DNA of 26,243 bases from a virus. The stretch covers positions 1-26,243 of the IMG/VR virus record IMGVR_UViG_3300042507_002115; one strand, given 5' to 3'. Below are positions 1 to 5,444 of this stretch, one piece after another. A program made the translations under genes and the position numbers. The notes under the pieces are model-generated. The model did not search any database and was not told the origin of the DNA. It saw only the letters and a list, made by a program, of their open reading frames with translations. Numbering within the stretch: position 1 is the first letter of the stretch; the number at the start of each line of letters is the position of its first letter.

Positions 1-43
1 TATCGACCCAGACATATTTGTGGATGGGGAGTGAGGCGATCAT
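1..43 (-). CDS. Start of an unidentified leftward gene (partial, cut by window edge)
   Basis: An ATG at 43-41 on the minus strand directly follows the TAA stop of the methyltransferase gene. A strong ribosome-binding sequence, AGGAGGA, lies just upstream inside the methyltransferase 3' end. Only about 14 residues are visible (MIASLPIHKYVWVD), too few to assign a family. The spacing and ribosome-binding site say it is the next gene of the leftward operon. Confidence 0.55.
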   Translation of the reverse strand, partial: MIASLPIHKYVWVD

Positions 44-887
44 TTATTCCTCCTGCGGCGAGGCTGCTTCAGCACTCAAGATTGCTCGTCCAATAAGCTC
101 TGGGATTTGGGGGACAACGGCGTTTCCGAGAGATTTAAGTCTGTCCACCCGAGCGGGAACCCCATTAGCCACTCGACCCACGTTGGGTTCAACGCGCCAT
201 TGTTTCGCTCCACTTTCTGAATATGCTCGCTCAAGTTCACCCCCCTCGATGATGCGGCTTGCCGTTTGTCTACTGTCTCTAGTTTCATTGATGATTTGTA
301 ATCCCGCGATGTCGGTGTGGGCCAAAGGTATTGATGCTTCACTTGATTGCTCAAGCTGAGTTGCCCCCCCTTCTCCGTATCGCTTGCTTTTGGGGTAAGC
401 CACAATCCAAACCCTGTCTCGTCGGTGAGGCGCACCAACGCTGGAAGCTGGTATGCAATGCCACTCTGCATCGTACCCGATCTGGGCCAGGTCTCCGAGA
501 ACACGGTCAAGCCCTCTCCCAAGAAGTGCTGAGACGTTTTCCACGATGACGTAGCGTGGTCGTAGTTCGCCAACAAGACGGGCGTACTCGCTCCATAATC
601 CGCTGCGTGTGCCTTCGCCCATTCCTGCCCCCCCCCCCTGCGAGGGAGATGTCTTGGCAAGGAAAACCTCCGCAAATAACGTCAACTGTGAGGCCGTCTG
701 CGGTGAGTTGGGCGGCGGTAAGGGTTTTGATATCGGTGTACTGTCTGACATGGGGCCAATGTTTCATTAAAACCTTTTGACAAAACTTATCTATTTCGCA
801 GAACGCTACAGTCTCAAAACCGCCAGTGCGTTCCAGGCCAAGGCTGAAACCGCCAATGCCGCTGAATAGGTCAAGGAGTTTTAGCAC
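44..887 (-). CDS. C5-cytosine DNA methyltransferase, frameshifted at a poly-G tract
   Basis: Two overlapping minus-strand frames together encode one complete Dcm/HhaI-type methyltransferase of about 280 aa, which transfers a methyl group from S-adenosylmethionine to cytosine C5. The first frame (887 down to about 628) has motif I (DLFSGIGG, residues 6-13) and the catalytic motif IV GGFPCQDIS with its Pro-Cys. The second frame (about 638 down to 44) has the ENV motif (VIVENVSALL), motif VIII (APHRRDRVWIV), a variable target-recognition stretch, and the C-terminal motif LGNAVVPQ. The frames meet at an 11-base G run (628-638 on the plus strand); ten Gs would restore one frame. As written, translation from 887 runs out of frame after the catalytic motif and stops at 507. 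The start is GTG at 887, adjoining the upstream gene's TAG, with a GGGAGGAG ribosome site. In phages such enzymes usually protect DNA from host restriction. The break could be a sequencing error, a mutation or a phase-variable switch. Confidence 0.9.
628..638. repeat. 11-base C/G homopolymer inside the methyltransferase gene
   Basis: Eleven consecutive C residues on the plus strand (G on the coding strand) sit exactly where the methyltransferase reading frame breaks, just after catalytic motif IV. Tracts of this length are prone to polymerase slippage in vivo and to length errors in sequencing. Confidence 0.95.
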
Positions 888-1154
888 CTACTCCTCCCGC
901 TTCGCCTTGTCGCGCTCGGCTTTCTTCTTGGCTCTGCCGGCGCGGGCGGCCTCCATGTTCGTGTTGTTCGCGGCGCCAAGTCGCCGGTAATAGTCGGCAT
1001 CTCCACGCACTTTTTTGCGTCCGCGGCGTAATCCTCCGAGCGCGCCCAGCTTGCTCATGTAGGCGGTGATCTCGATGCGGTCCTGCGGCGTCAGGGTGGC
1101 TTCCCACTCTGCGCGTAGGCGGGCCTTTTCTTTAGCGGTCAAATCGTCGGTCAT
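888..1154 (-). CDS. Small highly charged hypothetical protein (88 aa)
   Basis: This 88-aa protein is rich in Lys, Arg, Glu and Ala and looks mostly helical, with a very basic middle segment (GGLRRGRKKVRG) and a Lys/Arg/Glu-rich C-terminal helix. No catalytic motif is visible. Its TAG stop is immediately followed by the GTG start of the methyltransferase, so the two are probably translated together. The basic character would suit nucleic-acid binding, but that is inference. The start is ATG at 1154, behind a purine-rich GAGAGAG. Confidence 0.7.
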   Translation of the reverse strand: MTDDLTAKEKARLRAEWEATLTPQDRIEITAYMSKLGALGGLRRGRKKVRGDADYYRRLGAANNTNMEAARAGRAKKKAERDKAKREE

Positions 1155-1198
1155 TGTACGTCTCTCTCGATTTTAAATGGGACGGTCGCGGGGCTTTT

Positions 1199-1348
1199 CT
1201 AACCAAAGGTCGCCGTGTACTCCGCACACCCCCCCTGTTCGCGAGCGGTCTGGGTAGTCGTGTTTGGCAACGACGCGGGTGCGCGGCACTCTCCAGGCCC
1301 CGTTTGGGGCCAGTGTGCGTAAATGCAGTGGATGCAGTAGCGGTTCAT
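1199..1348 (-). CDS. Small cysteine-containing protein (49 aa), possible zinc-binding
   Basis: A 49-codon minus-strand frame (MNRYCIHCIYAHWPQTG...) starts at an ATG that overlaps the TGA stop of the upstream 60-aa gene by four bases (ATGA), a common sign of translational coupling. It has four cysteines: a CxxC pair at residues 5 and 8, then Cys21 and Cys41. This pattern would suit one small zinc site. No family is recognised. The case rests on the stop/start overlap and Cys spacing; its small size leaves it uncertain. Confidence 0.55.
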   Translation of the reverse strand: MNRYCIHCIYAHWPQTGPGECRAPASLPNTTTQTAREQGGCAEYTATFG

Positions 1349-1527
1349 GTTTTTTTCTTTTGCCATGCCGCAATGGCGGCTGCGCGGGCCTCTGGCGTTA
1401 CTGTTGACCAGTCAAAAGGCTTGGGCGGGCGACCGCGGCGGAACTTTACGGTGCCGGCTGCTGCGTCTGCTGCTTTCGCGTCTGCTGCCGTGTATGTCGC
1501 AGCCGTCTTCTTGCTGCGCGGCTTCAT
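1345..1527 (-). CDS. Small basic protein with AT-hook-like motif (60 aa)
   Basis: The protein has an Ala/Lys-rich N-terminal half followed by RRGRPPKP at about residues 30-37, a core like that of AT-hook DNA-binding peptides, then a short predicted helix (PEARAAAIAAWQKKK). A role in minor-groove DNA binding is inferred from this motif alone. The start ATG overlaps the TGA of the preceding 27-aa frame (ATGA), and its own TGA overlaps the ATG of the next gene, so it sits in a coupled string of small leftward genes. Confidence 0.65.
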   Translation of the reverse strand: MKPRSKKTAATYTAADAKAADAAAGTVKFRRGRPPKPFDWSTVTPEARAAAIAAWQKKKT

Positions 1528-1607
1528 GGCGTAACCAGGGTCAGGCAGTAAAGCAAAAAAGCCAGACCCAATGCACCGGCTGCTGTGACAAAAAAGTCGC
1601 GTATCAT
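1524..1607 (-). CDS. 27-aa single-span membrane peptide
   Basis: The frame starts at ATG 1607 behind an AGGAG ribosome site and encodes a 27-residue peptide: a short polar start (MIRDFF), then one hydrophobic segment of about 18-20 residues (VTAAGALGLAFLLYCLTLVT). Its TGA stop overlaps the start of the 60-aa gene (ATGA). Phages often encode such peptides, some of which act on the host membrane. No family is recognised and the function is unknown. Confidence 0.5.
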   Translation of the reverse strand: MIRDFFVTAAGALGLAFLLYCLTLVTP

Positions 1608-1639
1608 GGGGTGGCTCCTGGTTTGTGGGGTTTGCGGGG

Positions 1640-1894
1640 TTAGATTGCGTCTTCGGTTTCGTACGTCACTTCGACCCAACGAGTGCCGCCAAAATTGTTG
1701 TTAACGGCGTCCTGCACGGATTTGATTGATTGCTGATCGATATCGTTGACGTTTAATGAGAACGCCTCGGCGTAATCGCTGGGGCTAAACGTGTCGGTGT
1801 CGGGACTGGCGAACCATGTCCAGCCGTCGTTGCAGCCCGTCGGCGCGGGGACGGAGCGGTAGGAAAGGGTAATCAGGTTTGTCGGGCGGGGCAT
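1640..1894 (-). CDS. Hypothetical protein (84 aa), first gene of leftward operon
   Basis: An 84-aa acidic protein (MPRPTNLITLSYRSV...) with normal soluble-protein composition and no recognised motif. It is the first gene after the predicted leftward promoter at 1936-1964. CAGGAC lies a few bases upstream of the ATG as a modest ribosome-binding site. Its position suggests early expression. It contains one cysteine and no membrane segment. Confidence 0.7.
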   Translation of the reverse strand: MPRPTNLITLSYRSVPAPTGCNDGWTWFASPDTDTFSPSDYAEAFSLNVNDIDQQSIKSVQDAVNNNFGGTRWVEVTYETEDAI

Positions 1895-1935
1895 GGTTTT
1901 TGTCCTGTTTGATTTGTTTGCGGGTTAGTGAGAGG

Positions 1936-1964
1936 AGATTATTTGAGCGGCTTGCGCCTGTCAA
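1936..1964 (-). promoter_or_regulatory. Sigma70-type promoter for the leftward operon
   Basis: On the minus strand a perfect TTGACA (-35, 1964-1959) is followed after 17 bp by TAATCT (-10, 1941-1936). An overlapping alternative -10, AATAAT, has a 15-bp spacer. The expected transcript start is near 1928, about 35 bases before the ATG at 1894. Confidence 0.6.
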
Positions 1965-2060
1965 TACGGATAATGCGGGGTGGTTTTTTGTTGAGATAAC
2001 AAGAGTTGTAATGTTCGAAAATGGTGCAAGTTAGGGCCGGTTTTGTTGGTCCGTTTGAAA

Positions 2061-2102
2061 ACGTTGAGGCACGTTGAGGCACGTTGAGGCAAACGTTGAG
2101 GC
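2061..2102 (+). repeat. Iteron-like direct repeats ACGTTGAGGC
   Basis: Three perfect tandem 10-mers ACGTTGAGGC occupy 2061-2090, and a fourth copy follows after two extra A residues (ending at 2102). GTTGAGGC cores begin at 2063, 2073, 2083 and 2095. The period of about one helical turn puts the sites on roughly one face of the DNA, as in iterons or arrays of operator half-sites. Confidence 0.9.
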
Positions 2103-2104
2103 TG

Positions 2105-2133
2105 TACTTAGGCCCAGTATTGCTGGGTAAGTA
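2105..2133. repeat. Stem-loop next to the iterons
   Basis: TACTTA-gg-CCCAG (2105-2117) can pair with CTGGG-TAAGTA (2123-2133) around a TATTG loop, giving 11 base pairs with a two-base bulge. It starts three bases after the last direct repeat. No T-run follows, so a simple terminator is unlikely. Confidence 0.7.
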
Positions 2134-2197
2134 TGTGTTTTGATGGGTAGTTCGTACTCGCTCGCTTCAAAGGCTTGCCTCAACGTTATTAACCTTT

Positions 2198-2364
2198 GCT
2201 TCAACGGTTGAGGCTGGGGGAGGGTGTTTTGTGCTTTGAATGTTCAATGTTTGCTGAGGTTTTTGTGTGGGCGCTTCAATCGTTGAGGCAGCGTTTTTTT
2301 GGTGCCCATGCAATGAGGCTTTCTTCCCCCCCCCTGTAAGGGGGGAAGCCTCAACGGGTGATGC
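2198..2364. repeat. Three 17-bp dyad sites spaced exactly 75 bp
   Basis: GCTTCAACGGTTGAGGC (2198-2214), GCTTCAATCGTTGAGGC (2273-2289) and GCCTCAACGGGTGATGC (2348-2364) are versions of one imperfect palindrome, starting 75 bp apart each time. Their right half is the GTTGAGGC core of the upstream direct repeats. An inverted half-site GCCTCAAC also occurs at 2177-2184. They look like binding sites for a dimeric regulator or initiator. Confidence 0.8.
2315..2352. repeat. C/G-rich hairpin capped by the repeat core
   Basis: GAGGCTT (2315-2321) pairs with AAGCCTC (2346-2352), and the inner C run (2326-2334) pairs with the G run (2340-2345), leaving a short bulge and a small loop. The outer arms overlap the dyad core sequence at 2348. 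There is no following T-run. Confidence 0.6.
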
Positions 2365-2611
2365 GGGGGGTGAGAGAGGGGTCAATGAATTTCTCATTCG
2401 TTGTATGGAAAACACCGCCTTCACCGGCTTTACCGCATTCCGCGGGTTCGACTGCGGGAACTGTCAATGCGGCGGCGGTTATGCCGCCTTGCCGTCGTGC
2501 CGCAGTGACAGAGGCAAGGAGTAGGGGAAGGACGCCCCGCGAGAACTAAGATCCCCGCGTTGTTGCGAGGTCGTTGTAAACACTAGCAGCTTGCGTCTTT
2601 CAAGGTGGTTG

Positions 2612-3031
2612 ATGTGGCTCGAGGATGGAGTTAATTTTTCAGGCATGGAAAAAACGCAAGCGAGGCTAGAGAAACCCGAGGCGATGAAACGCCTCTCCAA
2701 GCCGGTTTTAAAGAGCGGCAGACCCGCGGGCTTGCTCAACTTGATACCTCGCCCCATTGCCAAAGAGATTGCCCGTGCGGCGGCTGAATGCCGTCCAGGA
2801 GGGTTCGGAGAGTTCCTGATAGAGATGTCTCGCAGTGAAGTAGCCAGCGACCGCGCTACCTTCGCCGGCTGCGTCCTGCGCCTTCTTCCGCCCGTACAGA
2901 CCCAGGCCGGCGGGCCGGCGGTGACGATCAACCTGGGCTGGCTGACCGGTCGAGCCGTCGCCGGCAGCGCTCACACCGTCACGATCGATCAGCCGGCGCC
3001 CGAGGCCGAGGCCCACAATGCAGACGTGTAA
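2612..3031 (+). CDS. Candidate terminase small subunit
   Basis: A 139-aa basic protein with GRPAGLLNLIP near residues 36-46, a helical centre (IAKEIARAAAECRPGG), and a stretch ATFAGCVLRLLPP before a beta-like tail (AVTINLGWLTG). This layout resembles small phage DNA-packaging proteins that carry a GRPxGxxN-IP start and a LLP segment. It is the first rightward gene, two genes before the large terminase, which is where the DNA-recognition subunit is often found. The start at 2612 is chosen for its AAGGTGG site; TTG 2591 and ATG 2645 are in-frame alternatives. The assignment relies on position and weak sequence resemblance. Confidence 0.5.
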   Translation: MWLEDGVNFSGMEKTQARLEKPEAMKRLSKPVLKSGRPAGLLNLIPRPIAKEIARAAAECRPGGFGEFLIEMSRSEVASDRATFAGCVLRLLPPVQTQAGGPAVTINLGWLTGRAVAGSAHTVTIDQPAPEAEAHNADV

Positions 3032-3301
3032 TCCGCGCAGGGTTACCCTAAAAACACCTGTTTTTCGGGTGCGAAATACACCAATGAATTGCACCTCGTT
3101 GAAATCATTCAATGTTTTACTTTCCGTAATGCACATTATGCGACAACGCAGTGCAGCATGGCCACGCCCCGCGCCCCCCGCGGCGTCAAAAACACCCCCC
3201 CACCCCCCCGAAAACGGCAGGGGGGGGCGGCGCGGGAACGGGGACCCGCCCCCCCCATGCCCAATTCCGTTTTTATTTTTTTCATGAAAAAGGCTTACAA
3301 A
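3032..3301. other. Intergenic gap with inverted repeat and C/G homopolymers
   Basis: No gene is supported in this 270-base gap. It contains the inverted repeat at 3045-3070 and a set of C and G runs of seven to eight bases (3195-3201, 3203-3209, 3220-3227, 3249-3256) that can pair with one another. T-rich sequence at 3268-3281 follows, so the C/G stems plus T-tract could act as a terminator, but this is not certain. Confidence 0.4.
3045..3070. repeat. 12-bp inverted repeat after the small terminase gene
   Basis: ACCCTAAAAACA (3045-3056) and TGTTTTTCGGGT (3059-3070) are inverted repeats with one mismatch, separated by CC. The left arm also overlaps a short palindrome AGGGTTACCCT (3039-3049). 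It starts 14 bases after the preceding stop. It could be an operator, a recombination site or a weak terminator. Confidence 0.6.
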
Positions 3302-3846
3302 ATGCGCCCTTTGCTCACCGTCGCGGCCTTAGTCGCGCTGCTGTCCCCCACAGCACACGCGACCACCATACAGGTCTGCGACGGTGAGTTTGCTTTGTGC
3401 GCCGCAAGTCCCACGACTGCGGTTCCAGGCCAGACAATCAACGTCAACGGCGTGACGTTTCCTCTTGGCACTTCAGTCTGCCCTGTCCTCAGAGGACCCG
3501 CGCTTGCCGACATGGATCTGATGAACAACTCGTGCGCCGCCCCAGGCCCAGGCAAGGTTTGGTCGCTCTTTCAGCCACGCACGCAATTCCCTCAGGCCCC
3601 GACCTGGGCGACACAGCCCGCCGCGTTCAGGAAGTTCACCACCACCGCAACGCCCCCGGCGGCATGAGCAATATGTTCAGCTTCCCTTGCAATGTCAGGC
3701 CAAACAAAATCAACAATACAAAGCTCGCCGACTGTTATGGCCCAATGAACGAAAGCCCGACGGGATCTGCTGTACCACCAGGCACTGAAGTTATGACGCA
3801 ATCACCGGCTGGCGCAGCCAACCCTGTTGGTGGCCCGACGCCGTGA
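3302..3846 (+). CDS. Secreted Cys-rich hypothetical protein, frameshifted
   Basis: The N-terminus is a clear signal peptide (MRPLLTVAALVALLSPTAHA, with a likely cut after AHA), so the product should leave the cytoplasm. The first frame runs to a TGA at 3665-3667. The second frame carries on as GGMSNMFSFPCNVRPNKINN and ends at 3844-3846, overlapping the next gene's GTG start by four bases (GTGA). Both halves have matching composition and together carry six cysteines. One extra C in the run at 3653-3657 would join them. The start at 3302 follows AAAAAGG at good spacing; ATG 3284 in the same frame is an alternative. It resembles no family I know. Its place before the one-TM protein might suggest a role at the cell envelope or in lysis, which is inference. 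Confidence 0.6.
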
Positions 3847-4106
3847 ACTGGGGCGACATACTTAAAGCGATTATCCCCGTAGTCGTTGCGTCAATCGCAT
3901 GGCTGCTGGGAGAAGTAAACGGTATGGGCATCAGGATGACTAAGTTGGAAGGTCAGATGCCAATGTTGATTACGCCGCAAGGCATCCCTACCGACAGCCC
4001 TCTTTCGGCTGATGCGCGGCACAAGATGCGTGAGGAAATATTCACGCAGATGAACGACATGAACGTGCGTCTGAGGCTGATGGAAGAACGTCAGAAGTCA
4101 AAATAA
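3843..4106 (+). CDS. Small one-TM protein, possible holin or spanin-like
   Basis: This 87-aa protein begins with one hydrophobic segment (ILKAIIPVVVASIAWLLGEV, residues 6-25), followed by a hydrophilic region and a charged C-terminal helix (MREEIFTQMNDMNVRLRLMEERQK) with coiled-coil character. The start is GTG at 3843, overlapping the secreted protein's stop. The stop is directly followed by the ATG of the large terminase. An N-terminal anchor with a helical tail fits single-span lysis proteins, and a secreted protein lies just upstream, but no diagnostic motif is present. Confidence 0.65.
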   Translation: MNWGDILKAIIPVVVASIAWLLGEVNGMGIRMTKLEGQMPMLITPQGIPTDSPLSADARHKMREEIFTQMNDMNVRLRLMEERQKSK

Positions 4107-5444
4107 ATGGACATAAATGAATATATCCCGCGCAAAGTCTTTCTTCCGCTTCACACGCGCAAGAAGCGTTGGGCTGTCGTCATTGCTCACCGCCGCGCTG
4201 GCAAGACGGTTGCGATGTGTGCTGACTTGGTTGTTGGCGCGATAGAAAGCAGCCTTCCCAAGCCGCAGTTTGCTTATCTTGCCCCATTCCGCGAACAGGC
4301 TAAGAAGGTCGCGTGGAATTATCTCAAAGAGCTTACCAAGCCGCTCCAATCAAAGCCGCCCAACGAGTCTGAATTAAAGATCACGATCAAGAACGGGTTT
4401 GGCAACGAGTCCACGATTTACGTTGGCGGCGCAGACCTCCCCGACAACTACCGCGGCATGTACTTTGACGGCGTAGTGCTCGACGAAGTGGGCCACATAC
4501 GCCCCAGCGCGTGGTACTCGGTCTTACGCCCCGCGTTGTCAGACCGCAGAGGCTGGGCGATATTCGCCGGCACGCCAAGTGGCAAGAACTTCTTCTGGCA
4601 GATGCGCGAAGAGGCGCGATTAAACCCTGACACGCACATGATGATGGAGCTGCCGGCGTCGAAGACTGACATCTTGCATCCTGACGAACTTCGCGACGCC
4701 CGCGCTCAGATGACCGAAGAGACATACCTGACCGAATACGAGATATCTTTCGACGCCGCGATCCCTGGCGCATATTACGCAAAGCAGATCGGGCAAGCCT
4801 ACGAAGACAAACGTGTAGGCAGCTTCCCCACAGACCAAGAGTTTACGACAGACCTGGTCGCCGACCTTGGTTTTACCGACAGTTGCAGTTGGTGGGGTTG
4901 GCAAACTACGACAGACGGCTACAAGATCACTGACTTTTACGAGAACGACAACCAGCCCATATCGCACTACATCGACTGGATTAAATCACGCCCGTACAAG
5001 GTTGGTACGGTTTGGTTGCCGCACGATGCCAAGGCAAAAAGCTTACAGACCGGCAAAAGCATTATTGAGCAGTTTCTACAGGCGGGCATAATTCCGCGAA
5101 TAGTAACGGAGCTTAAGTTGCAAGACGGCATTGAGTCAGCCCGCATGATTCTGCCCAAGTGCTACTTTGATGAAACCGGCACTTATGACGGCATTGAGCA
5201 TCTCCGCGCTTACATGCGTGAGTGGGATGAGAGTACTCAGACTTATCGCAGCAGACCAAAGCACGACCAGCACAGCCACGCCGCGGATGCGTTTAGATAC
5301 TTAGCCATCGCCGCCCAACCGGTTGCTAAACAGGCATCAACGGGCGTAAAAAAGGTAAAGCTGGCAATTGAGGGTGCAAACTATGCTTTTGCGCTCGATG
5401 ACATTTGGGATTGTCAGAACAATCAAAGTGGGCGGTTAGGCTAA
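4107..5444 (+). CDS. terL: Terminase large subunit (packaging ATPase and nuclease)
   Basis: This 445-aa protein is the motor that pumps phage DNA into the prohead and cuts it. The ATPase half shows a Walker A motif AHRRAGKT (residues 27-34), Walker B GVVLDEV (122-128) with the catalytic Glu, and coupling motif FAGTPSG (153-159). The C-terminal RNase H-like nuclease half shows the expected acidic residues: Asp253 in VADLGFTD, Asp307 in LPHDAKA, and Asp394 in HAADAFRY. It is full length for the family. The ATG directly follows the previous TAA, and its stop overlaps the portal ATG (TAATG). Confidence 0.96.
   Translation: MDINEYIPRKVFLPLHTRKKRWAVVIAHRRAGKTVAMCADLVVGAIESSLPKPQFAYLAPFREQAKKVAWNYLKELTKPLQSKPPNESELKITIKNGFGNESTIYVGGADLPDNYRGMYFDGVVLDEVGHIRPSAWYSVLRPALSDRRGWAIFAGTPSGKNFFWQMREEARLNPDTHMMMELPASKTDILHPDELRDARAQMTEETYLTEYEISFDAAIPGAYYAKQIGQAYEDKRVGSFPTDQEFTTDLVADLGFTDSCSWWGWQTTTDGYKITDFYENDNQPISHYIDWIKSRPYKVGTVWLPHDAKAKSLQTGKSIIEQFLQAGIIPRIVTELKLQDGIESARMILPKCYFDETGTYDGIEHLRAYMREWDESTQTYRSRPKHDQHSHAADAFRYLAIAAQPVAKQASTGVKKVKLAIEGANYAFALDDIWDCQNNQSGRLG

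Larger units (their letters stand above)
1895..2611. other. Divergent intergenic control region, possible origin or operator region
   Basis: This stretch separates leftward and rightward genes and contains no convincing gene. It holds the leftward promoter, direct repeats of ACGTTGAGGC (2061-2102), a stem-loop (2105-2133), three related dyads 75 bp apart (2198-2364), and a C/G-rich hairpin (2315-2352). A further small stem GGCGGC/GCCGCC lies at 2471-2488. No clear rightward promoter was found between 2400 and 2611. Open frames on both strands here show only repeat-driven peptides. Confidence 0.6.

Noticed and set aside
2167-2424. Minus-strand frame with repeated VEA peptides
   Set aside because: The peptides come from the DNA repeat core at multiples of three; no other coding sign is present.
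2267-2524. Plus-strand frame in the control region
   Set aside because: Overlaps repeat sites and C/G tracts, with no ribosome site and an odd Phe/Cys/Gly-rich product.
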